Positions 44,867 to 56,679 of a DNA stretch of 64,000 nucleotides are shown piece after piece; positions within the stretch are counted from its first letter, which is position 1, and each line of letters starts with the position of its first letter. Origin of the DNA: Forficula auricularia (lineage: Eukaryota > Arthropoda > Insecta > Dermaptera > Forficulidae). The position numbers and the translations under genes are program-made. The stretch covers positions 585,191 to 649,190 of the forward strand of contig JALMQS010000106.1 in assembly GCA_024734495.1 (NCBI GenBank), given 5' to 3'. The notes beneath the pieces are model-generated. The model was not told the origin of the DNA. It did no database searches and was given only the letters and a program-made list of their open reading frames with translations.

Positions 44867-45073
44867 AAAATTATTGGATAAAAATACTTGGTAGGTTTCT
44901 CTAAAAATAAATTCGTTTTATTTTTTTTTTTATAGAGATTAAAGATTCTCTAAAAATAAATTCGTTTTATTTATTTTTTATAGAGATTAAAGATTCTCTA
45001 AAAATAAATTCGTTTTATTTTTATTTTTATATCTTAATGTGAAACCTACCAAGTATTTTTATCCAATAATTTT
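44867..45073. mobile_element. MITE with 32-bp inverted ends and a tandem-repeat core
   Basis: Ends at 44867-44898 (AAAATTATTGGATAAAAATA then CTTGGTAGGTTT) and 45042-45073 are perfect inverted repeats as far as I can see. Between them, a unit of about 50-53 bp (TCTCTAAAAATAAATTCGTT.. TTTATAGAGATTAAAGAT) is repeated nearly three times. No ORF. The flanking GGTGTTGGTACTTGGTGAAACATT resembles sequence near 408-440. Confidence 0.8.
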
Positions 45074-45319
45074 ACAAAATACTGTATTAATAAAATAATT
45101 ATTTGTTGTTCAATTTTAAATTATATAACTATATTTAATTAGTAAAACCCAAGCTTGTTAACCACATTGTTATACATATATACAAGACCCGGTTTGAATA
45201 ATTATAATATTTTAAACAACAAACATTTATTATTTTATTTATTTTTGCCTTCAAGGACAAAGTGATAACTGGTGAATTTCCCAGCCAGTTCAAAATAAAT
45301 AAATAAATAAATACAATAG

Positions 45320-45935
45320 AAGATTGTTGACACTACTGAAAAACCGAATTACAAGCAATGCTATAATTGAGTAATTTCAAGCAGTGGCGCAACCAGGATG
45401 TGTCCTATGTGGTGTGAAGGGCTAACACACACACAACCATATTTATATATAAGCTAATGGTCATTATTTCCCTATCTATAAAAGCCCTGAAAATAAATTA
45501 GAATAGTATTTATGTGGAACCTTTGGCTCGAGATAAACACTCCTAAATTTTTTGCCACAAAGGCTTAACGGATATTCTGGAAACTTATGGGAAAAAATCT
45601 GGTTGTCAAAAACGAAAGTATATGCTGCCCCTCTACTCTCAAATTCGTTCTCCAGGCGAATGTTCCTAGCTTTGGCAACGTAAATTGATAGAGCATTTAT
45701 CTGGATCCTTGGTCTAGAGATGAACTCTTCCAAATTTTTTACTTTTTAATCACTGAAGACAACTAAAATAATGTGTACATGCCATACAATAGAAGGTTGT
45801 TGACACTACTGAAAAACCGTATTACAAGCAATGCTAAAATTCATTAACTTTAAATAGTGGTGCAACCAGGATTTTGTCCTAGGTGCTGTGGAGGGCTAAC
45901 ACACATACAAGCATATATTTATATATGTGGGATTT
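45320..45935. repeat. dispersed repeat family D, two tandem-like copies
   Basis: AGATTGTTGACACTACTGAA and CAGTGGCGCAACCAGGATG blocks occur at 45320-45470 and again at 45785-45935, with the GGATCCTTGGTCTAGAGATG block between them (45700-45730). The same blocks recur, in the same orientation, at about 53200-53340, 54990-55060 and 55860-56330. The order suggests a unit of about 500 bp. A short minus-strand frame (45476-45733) is probably fortuitous. Confidence 0.6.
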
Positions 45936-46103
45936 TATTCTCCGCTCCTTTCAATGTAAAATGCTTTTGAAAATAAAGATTCATTTTCACCTTGAGGAAG
46001 ACGTTTCTCGTCAGAATCCTTCGATGAAATGACAGGCGAGCAGCAGGGACACGCCACTTTTATAAAAAAGCCAGCGCGCGAAAAATTATGTGATTTATGA
46101 GAA

Positions 46104-47216
46104 CGTAGCAAATGCATTCTTTAATAACTGGATATGCAGGTTTGGCACTCCACACACGTTAATCAGTGACCAGGGACGTCAGTTCGAATAAAACCTATTT
46201 AAAAGAGTATCCGAAATCTGTGGAATTAAGCTCAACCGTATTACTGCTTACAATCCGCAGTCGAACGGCAAAATAGAGCGCTTCCACAGATCTCTTAAAG
46301 TGATCATAAGAACATACGAAACAGCAAAATGGTCTGAATCTTTACCCTCAATTTTGTTGGGGCTAAGACCGCCTCATTGGTGTTGTGGTTAGCATGGCTA
46401 GCTGCCAACAAGGAGGTCCCGGGTTCGATTCCCGGCTATGCTCAGAAATTTTTCTGTAAGTATAGGGTCTGGAACGGGGTTCACTCAGCCTCGTGAGGAT
46501 AAATGAGTAGCTGCTTGATTGAGAAGTAGCGAATCTCGGTTAAGAACACTGAAACGAAGGTTGTAGATGTGCGTTGAGCTAACCACTTGACCCCTCGGTA
46601 CTGTTTCCAATTAGGACAGCAACCAATTCAGTAGGCCAAGACCCATGAAGGGTTGTCGAGCCAGAGATTTATTTTTTTATTTATTTATTTTTAAGAATAG
46701 CCTTACGCCCAGAAAAAAAATTCTCAATCGCAGAACTCGTCTACGGGACAACACTTACTGTTCCTGGCGACTTTCTCACTAAAACCTTGGTTAATTCAAA
46801 TGTCGATGAAAAATCTTCGAAAAAATTAAAAATATTGAGGCTTCCACCAAACCCTCAATTAAATAGAAGAAATGTTTTCGTGCATAAAGATCTAAAAACT
46901 TGCACACATGTATTTTCTAAGGGTGGACAAACTAAAAAAGTCATTGGAGCCACCGTACGAAGGACCTTACCAAGTCCTAGAAAGACAGGAAAAACATTTC
47001 AAAATCTTAATTAACAATAAGGAAAACATTGTCTCGATCGACAGAATTAAGCCCACTTACATCGTCAACGAGGAACTGGCTGAGGAAACCCTCCTTCACC
47101 CCCACACTTCCCCGAAGACAGTGATAAGTGAAAAAAGTGTCACCCCGAATACTAATGAAAAACAGTATACAACAAGGTTCGGGAGAACTATAAAAAAACC
47201 AATATTTAATAATTAA
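46104..47216 (+). pseudogene. Ty3/Gypsy integrase remnant, interrupted by a SINE
   Basis: Left part: NAFFNNWICRFGTPHTLISDQ with the second catalytic D, an internal stop after GRQFE, then NGKIERFHRSLK with the catalytic E and SLPSILLGLR. A SINE occupies 46369-46691. The right part resumes with IALRPEKKFSIAELVYG and, after a frame change, EPPYEGPYQVLERQ (the GPF/Y module) and a tail ending at 47216. It is a different family from the intact element at 10957 but the same family as 41877-42094. No LTR recognised. Confidence 0.8.
46369..46691 (+). mobile_element. tRNA-derived SINE inserted in Gypsy integrase
   Basis: The head contains RNA polymerase III box A TGGTTAGCATGG (46386-46397) and box B GGTTCGATTCC (46422-46432), in the usual spacing. 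A central body of about 220 bp with CTCAGCCTCGTGAGGATAAA follows, and the element ends in a TTTATTT-rich tail. TAAGA flanks it at 46364-46368 and 46692-46696, and removing it restores the integrase frame (LLGLR then IALRP). The tRNA-like head cannot fold into a normal acceptor stem, so it is not a tRNA gene. Confidence 0.85.
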
Positions 47217-47520
47217 ATATTATAAATTTTCTTGTATCTTTAAAACGAAACGATGTTATTTATGCATACCACAAAGCCGGTAAATAGATTCATCCAATTA
47301 ATAGAACAAATAGTTCTATCGAAATAGTTTTATATTATACTCTTAAAATAAACTTAAAAAGTAAAGAAATATTTCAAACCATCTTAGTCGATCAAATAAT
47401 CAACTAATGTTTTGATCTATATTTATTTATATCAACAAAAATAAATGCCTTTTTTATACTTATTAATATTATATAATAGAAAATAAATAATAAATAATTG
47501 AATTAAATTAAAAGATAAAA
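47217..47520. other. AT-rich stretch between Gypsy and LINE remnants
   Basis: About 300 bp with no coding signal; could include remains of the Gypsy 3' LTR, but no match was found elsewhere in the window. Confidence 0.35.
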
Positions 47521-48960
47521 TGCTCATTCAATTGAAACACGAAGCTAAGAAGAAGCATTGTTTAGTTTTAAGACAAGAAAATGAATCGAGAAGAGATTAT
47601 TTCAACATTTTTTTTAAAAATTGGAAGATAAAATCGAGTTGTTGCGTGGTTCGGTTAAAGAAGATAATGCTGAAAAAACACAAGGTACAAATACCCCAGC
47701 TGGCAGACCAGATTCTCTGGAAAATCCACCCTCCGTTTTGGAGGTCGGCCCAACGGATTCTGGGGGGGGGGGCAATTATCGCATTCTGGAGATCTATTTA
47801 AAAGAAGTACATTTCTGAGCAGATCACCAGTACTTAAAACAACAAAGCAGTCACTAACACTAGAGACTGAAGAGAAAGAAAATGTGAACAGTAACGAAAC
47901 TGTACAACCTGTTACTGTAGATATTGTAAGCGAAAATGTTGAACTAAGAAACAGACTCACCCACCTTGAAAAAGTCATGACTCAGCTGCAAATGAAAGTA
48001 ACGAGCTTAACACAAGAGAACGAGCAGTTAAAAACTCTGACCTTAAAAACAGTGGGTTCCAACATAGAAAACTCATCAGAAATATCAATTTCGCTTGAAC
48101 CGACTATTCTTGAATACCATACTGATGAAGAAGATTTAGCCAGGGAAACTGAATGGATTATCAAAAATAAAAGAAAAACCAAAAACCGTAAAGCAGAGAC
48201 ATCACCAGAGTTAAATGAAACTACTCCTCCCATGGTTAAAGAAAACAAAATTCTACAAGTCAAAACTTGAATCAGGTTAACCTGAGCGAAAAGAAAAAGA
48301 CTGCAACTCCTCCGCCAATTAATGTTACTGGGCTTGAAAGTTTCGCAGAAGTCAAATCCATAATAGCTTCACTTGCAGATGGAGAAATCAACTGTAAGAT
48401 AGTGGCACAGAACAACAATATTTGGAAAATACTTATGCCGAACACTGATTTATATAGGGCTCTAGCAAATAGATTAAATGCTGACGGAAGGCAATGGTAT
48501 ACGTATGAAGACAAAAACCAGAGACCGTTCAAGGTTATGGCTAGAGGTCTTCAACCAACCTGTGAAAGTCAGGATATTATAGCGGATTTGCAACGTAAGG
48601 GCTTCAAAATAATTGATGCAGTAAACATCATCAAGAAAGAAAAAAGAAGACGAACAAAGCCATCAAGTGACTAGTAGAAGAGGACTTCCACTATTTATGC
48701 TAACTTTTGATCATGACGAGAAAGCAGAAGTTATCTATAACATAAGATCAATTCTTAACATGAAAGTAAAAATGGAACCGCTTCGGAAAACTACAAGTTT
48801 TATACCTCAGTGCAAAAGATGTCAAGGTTTTAATCATACGCAAAAGTATTGCTCACGAGAAGCAAGGTGTGTTAAATGCTCAGGCAAGCATTTTACCCGT
48901 GACTATACAGTGAATCGAAATCAACAGCCCACGTGTGTTTTTTTAATATTATTTATCGGC
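47521..48960 (+). pseudogene. Jockey-like LINE ORF1 (gag-like), broken
   Basis: ATG at 47521 begins a lysine-rich stretch; blocks in changing frames follow. A coiled coil (ENVELRNRLTHLEKVMTQLQ, about 47930-48040), then an FAEVKSIIASL..WYTYEDKNQRPFKVMARGL domain of the kind seen before the zinc knuckles in Jockey-type ORF1, and finally CKRCQGFNHTQKYC and CVKCSGKHF knuckles at about 48810-48890. At least three frameshifts (near 47780-47880, 48265 and 48665). A G run at 47760-47771 marks one break. It ends in an A-rich region, with a poly-A tract at 49029-49048. Confidence 0.75.
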
Positions 48961-49049
48961 ATCGGGCACAAACCCATTTTGCCAGCCAATATATTCACAT
49001 TAACTCTACAAAAAACAAAACAAAAAATTAAAAAAAAAAAAAAAAAAAA

Positions 49050-49825
49050 TTGCAACCTAAAAACTCATCAAAAAATATCACAGCCCAGTGATATAAGGAA
49101 ATGAAGAACCAGCTTCCCTAGTTCTCCCCCTTCGGATATGCAGGCAAGTAATATCTGCGCATTTGTAGGGAACTGGATCTTTCCCCGAACCCTGTCATAA
49201 AATCGGTCTATTTTTCGTCGAGGCAACCCACACCCAAGAAGGGCATGGTCAATGTCTACAGAAAGGGTGGTCTCTGAGACCAACCCTATGCATGTACTCG
49301 GGGAGTTGTCGCGTGCCCAAGTCTGAGCCTATTAATATGTACAGACATTTTTCTGAACATGTGGTATCGTTCAAACCAGGACTGAACCCGGATTCCCGGA
49401 CATACTCCAAAGAAATGACCCTCTTTATCAGCACTGGATATTTTCCAGGAATTGTTCCACTCCTGATAGATTCTTTTCTTAATTAAAGACCGAACTTCAT
49501 CAGCCGACAATTCGAGGGGCCAGGATGATCCCTCGGAAATAGCTCTCACAGCTAGACTGTCCACTCTCTCGTTCCCGTTAATTCCACTATGAGAAGGTAT
49601 CCATAGAAGGGATACTCCTTACCTGCCTCTCTAAGATTCTTGATTTCATCTAATATTTCAAGGATAAGATAAGATGTTTTCTTGTTTAGTGGGAATCCTT
49701 TAATGGCCGATATACTAGGTTTGGCGGTTAATAATGCCCTTTTTTCTAACAGATGGCATTTCGGTATTTTTCCACCAAACTCATCCAAATATTTTTTTGG
49801 TTTTATAGTGTTGGTAATCACCTTT
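49050..49825 (-). pseudogene. Jockey-like LINE ORF2 C-terminus (RNase H and zinc finger), broken
   Basis: On the minus strand, blocks read KKTSYLILEILDEIKNLREA, then IPSHSGINGNERVDSLAV (the RNase H SHxGxxGNExxD motif) and ADEVRSLIKKRIYQEWNNSW, then HINRLRLGHATTP and DHALLGC near the zinc-finger end. Frames change at least three times. Only the 3' end of the element is present. It lies end-to-end with the plus-strand LINE fragment that stops at the poly-A tract just to the left. Confidence 0.75.
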
Positions 49826-49829
49826 CAAA

Positions 49830-52800
49830 CGGCATATAATATGTCAACATTCAGTTCATTTGTGTATGAGATATTGGCTTGTAAACATGGCGGATTTTGT
49901 GCCGAAAAAAGAGCATTTGCGGGAGGTGATGTTGTAAAATTTATATGGATGTGAGATGCATTCAAGGTGAAACATCCACTGGAAAGATGTAATAGTTCTA
50001 AGTTTCTAGGCTTAAGAAACCTGAATTACATATACCAATTGGTATGGTTTCCTTCCTCTCCCCACAGCAGTGTTTAACATTTTCTTCTTCCTTATCAGAA
50101 GCATTAAAATAGAAAAACATTTTTTTTTATCTTCATCCATTGCTTTCAATTAAAATTTCTTCCAGTCCGTCTATCTCCTGAGAAAATTTCTTGCAAAAGT
50201 ATTTTTATATATTTAAAGATTGAAATTAGTAATGCTTGAAGTAAAGCATAGAGTTATTATATCTTTGTGTACTATAACATTGTTTGAATGTCAGGGCTTC
50301 TTAACAAGAGAATCCTTCGGCAGATGTCTGTATTAGTGGGACTAATAATTACTAAGTTTTCAAGTCTCAATAAGAAAAACATCCATACAAGTGAGAAATC
50401 ATTCAATATTTGAATTTTACACTTATCGAGTGTTATTCCTAGAAAGACACAAATATCCTTTTTATTTTATTTTTATTTTCGAAATTATTTTTTCTTTCTT
50501 CTAAAGGTTGATTTTAAACCGACATAAAAAAAGAAGAGGTTGTCAAGTCGCCGGAGACTTTTTTTATTTCTTTAGTTTCTTAATAGTTATTCTAAATTAA
50601 ATTATTTTTTCGGCAAATTAAATTTTTTTATTTTTCATTTACAGAATTCTAAAATAAATACATTTCCAAAAGAAAAAATGTCTAGTAAAATCTAATGGAA
50701 ACAAATGTTTTTATTAGAAGTATTTTTAATTTGTGTATTTTGTTTTTGGTGGTACGTATTTTAAAAAAGTTTGAACCATTGAAAAGAAGTGTAACCGAAA
50801 CAAAAATAATGCTGGTTTAAAATAGTAGAATTTTAGGGAGAATATCATTTGATAAATTAAAATCACAAATCTGTCTAGAATTGAAAAAGGAAAAAAAGGA
50901 TGGGTTTTCGAAGGGTGGATAAATTTTCGATAACATTATATAAATTCATATCTCATTGAAAGAGATTAAGCATACCGCATTCAATTATTATTTTGGTTTT
51001 AGAAGATCCGATGAGGGATGGTTTTTTATTGCATGCACACGACCCCATTAAGGGCTTTGGACTAGGATTTAATTTTATCAACAAGTCATAGGGTGAGAAA
51101 GGGGTTATTAGAATAACTTTTGGAGTTATATGTCCCAGGATCATTTGTCATTCAAACCAATCCATGGATTTTATTATGTTCATTGCAAGAATAATAAAAA
51201 TTGAGTAATAAGAATATTTTACTTTTGGTCTAGAGACAAGCCACTAAAATATAATCACAATCACATATGTAGCGTTTCGTAAATTTTTCAAATGCCATTT
51301 AAATTAATTTCTAAAGAAAGAAATAAATGTGAATAAAACTACTTATACTAAGCTATTATACTTTAATTAATTTTTTAGAGAATTTTGAATCCAAGGATGC
51401 GGAATTTAAAAGTGGGCACGATGATAGTTCTTTTTCATAGAATTATAGCATGCAAATGTCGTATCAAAATAATTATTAAAGAATAACAATTTAATTATGA
51501 ATCTACCACATAAGACATTTCAACATTATAGACTTCATTAGCGTGATCAATTTTCGAAATTAAGAATATTTAAAGCATACACTAAGAAATTTCAAGAGTT
51601 TCGAACCTGGGATAGACAAACGGACACGCTAAAATTTTAAGGATTTTAGTAACATCACGGGACTGCCCTGTCCCAAGAAAAAGTTACGATAGTAATTTTT
51701 TAATGTTTCGCGAAACATATTCAACGGTTTCCCATTTAATGGGGATCGTTGTTTTTATTTTTTGTTTTTTATTTAGTAGTTAAGTAAAATATAATCACTT
51801 GTAATAGAAATGAATACTTCAATTTTGTTTGTTTATTTTATTTTTATACTAAAATATTTATTTCGGAGCATTGATAATATATAATTGTAATGGTTTTTTA
51901 TATAGATACAATTTATCTGTTATAAGTTATTGAAGAAGATCACACCAAGAAATTCTCAAATTGTGAAACGAATGATGACTTGCTTTAAAACTAGTTCAAA
52001 ACTAGGTGTCATATAGTCTAACATTCTGATGAGTTCAAATCGTCAAATCTGCAAATATTATTCAAAACTTTGTCCATGAATTAATTTAATCATGATTTTT
52101 TTTTTCTAAAGGAAATAATTATTTGAATATTAATTTTCAAGGTGGGGGGATCAAATTAAAATCTGCCCTTCGCAGTTTCAGTGTCTGTGCTTGACAAAAA
52201 CACCCCTGGGTTCAAGTGACTTGCTTGCTGCAAAGGGAGAGACACAATAGACAAATAATATTGTCATCAGCTGTCTCAACAAAGTGACCTCACTATTGCC
52301 GACTCTCCCTTTTTGTTACTTTTTGGTAGAGGGTGGGGGAGTGGGGTCGTTGGAACTTTCGTTCCTACCGGCTGCAGCTCCTTAATTATCATTTGAAATC
52401 AAATAAAGCATTTTATAAATTATGTCAGCCAACCGATCAACTCATATTATTAGATATTGCATTGCATGTTTTTGTGACATTAAAAGAAAATTTATTCTAT
52501 TGTGTTTAGTGCACACTGCATGATTTTCGATTGATCAACAAAATCCTACTCCTTGAAACAAGATAATGAAAGATGGGATAAAAAAATATTTATTAAATAT
52601 TTCATTATTCTTATGGAGCGAGAGAAGATCCGAGCTCACAATGACAGAATTGCTACCTCTGTAGTGGCATCAGTTTGTTGAGATACGATATTAATCAGAT
52701 TCCAAAGATGTGCATAATGGATATGAATATTTCAATTAAAAAAAATTAAAGAGAGAAATAAAAGTGTGAAAAATATACTCAGATATTAGTTTCCTCTGGT

Positions 52801-52975
52801 TTATTTGGACATTTTGATTACATAAATAGAATCTTAATGGAAACCAGAAATGTCAAATATAGCATCATTGCGGGACACCATTGTTCTATACCAGACAACT
52901 CTGTGATGATTCGTACCATGTCAATGGGACGAAGAATCACTGTGATGCATAATACTTCGGAACAGCCTCATGCCT
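49830..52975. other. long anonymous AT-rich stretch
   Basis: No gene recognised in over 3 kb. A diverged FB-type left end (AACCGACATAAAAAAAGAAG) occurs at about 50517. AACATATTCAACGGTTTCCC at about 51714 and ACCTATTCAACGGTACCCC at about 57687 are related, indicating a shared low-copy repeat. Short open frames on either strand lack recognisable content. Confidence 0.4.
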
Positions 52976-53360
52976 CACTGAGCGAAAAGAAGTGTTGAGA
53001 AAACAAGTGTCATGGCCCTCAAAAGAGAACCTTAAAAAGTAAAAAGAAAAAATAAGTGTAAGAAACCCCCTAACTGATCACCATCTAGGCGAAACCAAAA
53101 CGAGAATAAATTCAAAAATATCCATTTGACAGTAATGAAATAACAAATCAAATGCAAATCCCTAAGGACCACTAGAAAAAATTTGTACATACCTTACAAT
53201 ATAAGGATGTTGACACGACTGAAAAATCTTATTTCAAGCAATACTAAAATGGAGTAATTTCAACCAGTGGCACAACCATGATTTTGTCTTGGCGGGGGGG
53301 GGGGGGGGAGGTGAGCTAAAACAGACACATATATATATGTATATACACTGATGGCCAATA
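52975..53360 (+). repeat. dispersed repeat family D, copy
   Basis: Shares AGAATAAATTCAAAAATATC, AATCCCTAAGGACCAC, GATGTTGACACGACTGAAAA and AGTGGCACAACCATGATTTT with the copies at 45320-45935 and 55780-56330. A G run of about 15 lies at 53286-53301. Confidence 0.6.
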
Positions 53361-54810
53361 CAATCCCATTGATAAGAGCCATTAAAATAAATAAAAACAA
53401 ACTTTACAATAAAAAGTATTTGACATGACAGAAAAAATACTTTTATAAGTAATGCGGGAATTGTGTAAAAGCAAATTACATTTCAAAAATTTTAGAAAAT
53501 TTGGAAATTTAGAACAGTTTGGAAAAGTAATATATCCCAGTTGTAGATATAAAAGAAAAAAAATGTAAAATATCTATATGGACTAAATTCTATGCCTATT
53601 AAAAATACTGAAATCTATGTTTAAGTGCTATTAAGTAAATAAGAACATACAAGGTTTTTAACTCATTCTGAAGCCAGACTTTGATGACACCATGTGGATT
53701 GAACAAATGATTGCTATGATCCATTAGTGCATCTAAGAAATTTAAATGATCCTCCCTCAAAAATTTCTGGCAAAAAACAAAATGAAAAAAGAGAAACCTG
53801 GATCTTAATATAAATCTTCACCAAATACTTCTTAAGAACTATTTCCCCCCCCCCCACGAAAAATAGAAGTGATAATACCGGTATGCCTACAAGGTACCAC
53901 ATGAATAATTTATAATTTTTGAGCTTTATCATTCAACGTAATAAATAATTTGAGGTTTAGGATGAGAACAGATAATTTTTACAGAGAACAATTCGCTCAG
54001 GGTTGGGCTTAATTCAATCATCCACATTTAGACCTTGATAACTATGTGATAAAAATTCAGAGAAAAATAATCAATTGATTTATATTATAAAAAATTGTTC
54101 ATCATTTTTAGGATAAACTTAAATGAGAAAAAGTTCCCAAAGTCTATCTATTGAATTAAAATAATGAATAAATAAACAAATATTAAATAAATGAAAAATG
54201 TGGAATAAAAATTATTTATTATATAATTAATTATCTTTTGAGAAAGGATATTTCTGTGCAAATCCTCTCAGAATCAAGAGAAAATCCATGATGGAACGCC
54301 AGGCTCACTAAGCCTGATATAAAAAATCTCAATTGAGAATTGTTCCTTTCGGTACCCAAGAAAAATGGACAGACGGATATTTGAATTAAAATGTGTAAAA
54401 GTGAAGTTTCAGAAAGATACACAATATAGCTAAAAATTTATCCTGCCCAGTAAAAATGAAATAAAAAGTTGTTATAACAAGTGAATTGGTGAAAAAATTA
54501 TTTATCGGAAAATATCGTTAGGAATATATATGTGAGCTCGTTAGAAACAAAGATGAGAAAAATAAAAGATAGATTGGTAAATACCGGACATTTAAATAAA
54601 GTATCTCAAAAATGCATTAAGATTCAAGATCTAAGCGCAAAAAATGAAAAATCTTATAACAATCAATGCACAAATTTACACAAGAAACCCATTTTTTGGA
54701 GGACCAACAATTCCCTCAAGGTTGCGTTTCATTCACTAATCCACATATAGACATTGAAACTATCTGATAAAAATTCAGAGTATAATAATCAGTTGATTTT
54801 TATTATAAAT
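53361..54810. other. anonymous AT-rich stretch
   Basis: No coding or RNA gene seen. ATATAGACATTGAAACTATCTGATAAAAATTCAGAG (about 54745) repeats a motif near 54030 (TTAGACCTTGATAACTATGTG then ATAAAAATTCAGAG), another low-copy repeat. Confidence 0.35.
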
Positions 54811-54814
54811 AAGC

Positions 54815-54950
54815 TGTCGTGTTTTGATGTGGCCATTCACTTGAATTTACCATACAACTTTGGCCCCTCACTTATATTTAATAAAATTATTTATAATCAT
54901 GTAGGCGAGGGGGTTTGTTTTTGCATTTTTAGACTCCTGGGTGGAAATTA
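54815..54950. repeat. dispersed repeat family A, copy
   Basis: Shares TTTTGATGTGGCCATTCACTTG, the TATTTAATAAAATTATTTATAATCATG segment and TTTTTGCATTTTTAGACTCC with 1500-1700. It runs directly into a family D copy. Confidence 0.55.
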
Positions 54951-55340
54951 TATGGTCCTCCTCTACTCTCGAAGTCGTTGCCGATGCTAATATCCGTATT
55001 ATTGGTAACGTGAAGTACTAGAGGATTTATCTGGATCCTTGGTGTCGAGATAAGCACTCCAATATTTTTTGCTCTGAATGTTTAATAGAGTTTCGAAAAA
55101 GTTCGAGATGAAATAAGTTGCCATTCATAAAATGAAAGCTGAATTTTACTTTAAAGAATTGCAAAAATGAGCCTTAAAAAGAAAGTGAAAAAAGAAAAAA
55201 ATAAGGGTGAGAAACCGCCTGACTAATCATCATCGAGGCTAAAAAAATGAGAATAAATTCAAAAATAGCCATGTGATACTAATGAAATAACAAATGAAAT
55301 GCAAATCACTAAGGACAACTAAAAAAATATTTATATGGAT
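54950..55340 (+). repeat. dispersed repeat family D, copy
   Basis: Contains ATATGGTCCTCCTCTACTCT, TTTATCTGGATCCTTGGTGT and the AGGGTGAGAAACCGCCTGAC region shared with 55780-56160. Confidence 0.6.
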
Positions 55341-55486
55341 ATCATCAGCTAGTGGTCCATATGTATTAATTGCATGTAAGTATTATTGAATATGATATTA
55401 TACTCTTAAAATAATAAAAATACTAATATTACTTCAAAATTTTCATACAGAATATTTAAAATAACTTAAAACTACGTACTGTCCAG

Positions 55487-55600
55487 CAGGTTGAAGAAGC
55501 TCGGAATCCATGTAATCCATCCCCTTGCGGTGTCAATGCTGTGTGTAAAGAAAGAAATGGTGCGGATTCTTGTACTTGTTTACCTGAATTTTTTCATGTC
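55487..55600 (+). pseudogene. orphan EGF-like exon of dumpy type
   Basis: After a TACTGTCCAG acceptor the frame reads QVEEARNPCNPSPCGVNAVC and then KERNGADSCTCLPEF. The cysteine spacing C-x4-C-x5-C-x8-C-x1-C and the NPCNPSPCGxNAxC start are typical of the EGF modules of dumpy-like giant extracellular proteins. The sixth cysteine and the usual GDPYxxC end are absent: after LPEFF the sequence becomes non-coding. No donor site is evident. It could be a decayed exon, or a real exon damaged at its 3' end. Neighbouring exons are not recognisable. Confidence 0.65.
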
Positions 55601-55779
55601 TTATATTTCATTTTCAAACTCTTACTGGAGTGACATCTTTTGAATCTGATAAAACATTATGGAAATTATTCTCTAGTCAATATCATCCATTCCATAATAG
55701 CCATTAAAATAAATATTATCGTGCCCACCGTTATAACCATCGTTATTCCGATGACACTGGGGCTCACAGAGGCCGGTTA

Positions 55780-56335
55780 TCGAAGACGAAAGTATATGGT
55801 TCTTCTCTACTATCGAAGTCGTTGTACATGCTAATGTCCTTAGCTTTGGTAACGTGAAGTGCTAGAAGATTTATCTGGATCCTTGGTCTCGAGATTAGGA
55901 CTCCCAAATTTTTGCTTCGAATGTTTCATAGATTTACGGGAAACTTGGAGATAAACTAAGTTGCCATTCATATAATGAAAGCTGAATTTTACTTTAGAGA
56001 AGTTAAAAAATCAGCCTTAAAAAATGAAAAAAATAAGGGTAAAAAACCGCCTGACCAGTTATCATCGAGGCTAAACCAAAATGAGAATAAATTCAAAAAT
56101 ATCCGTGTGATATTAATGAAATGAAAACCACTAAGGACAACTAAAAAAATATGTACATTCCATACAATACAAGGTTGTTGACACTACTGAAAAACCGTAT
56201 TACAAGCAATGTTAAAATTGAGTAATTTCAAGCAGTGGCGCAACCAGGATGTTGTACTATGTGGTGTGGAGGGAAACACACACACAAGCATATATATATG
56301 TGTATAAGCTCAAGCTCAATATTGCCCTATCTATA
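55780..56335 (+). repeat. dispersed repeat family D, longest copy
   Basis: Runs from AAAGTATATGGTTCTTCTCT through TTTATCTGGATCCTTGGTCT and AAACCGCCTGACC to GTTGTTGACACTACTGAAAA, GCAGTGGCGCAACCAGGATG and the terminal CACACACAAGCATATATATA. It defines the block order of the family at about 550 bp. No ORF. Confidence 0.65.
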
Positions 56336-56679
56336 AAAGCAATTAAAAAATTAAAATTGATAAGGGGATAACGAAACGAACAGGCCTCGGGAATCAGCGA
56401 GACAACACATACCTGCTACTCTCCGCATCTCCAGTGAAATTCTCAAATTACCAGGCTGACTTTAAATATTTCCTTTGCACGAAACTAATCAGAATTTTAT
56501 GCTTAATCCAGTGATATAAAAATATCATTTGCTTTTTTTACCCCTTCAAATTTAATACAACTGATTTCTCATTTTATATAATATTTTCTTTCTATCCTTT
56601 GTTCAGAAAGACACAGGTCCTAACAGGCCATTCACCCTACCCATTTTGCCAGCCTCTAAAGAAACAAATTCTCCAACAC

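Noticed and set aside
45476..45733. 85-codon minus-strand frame in repeat family D
   Set aside because: The corresponding segments at 54950-55060 and 55780-55920 do not keep the frame open.
46371..46445. tRNA gene
   Set aside because: Box A and box B are good, but the acceptor and anticodon arms do not pair properly and the sequence continues into a SINE body with target duplication.
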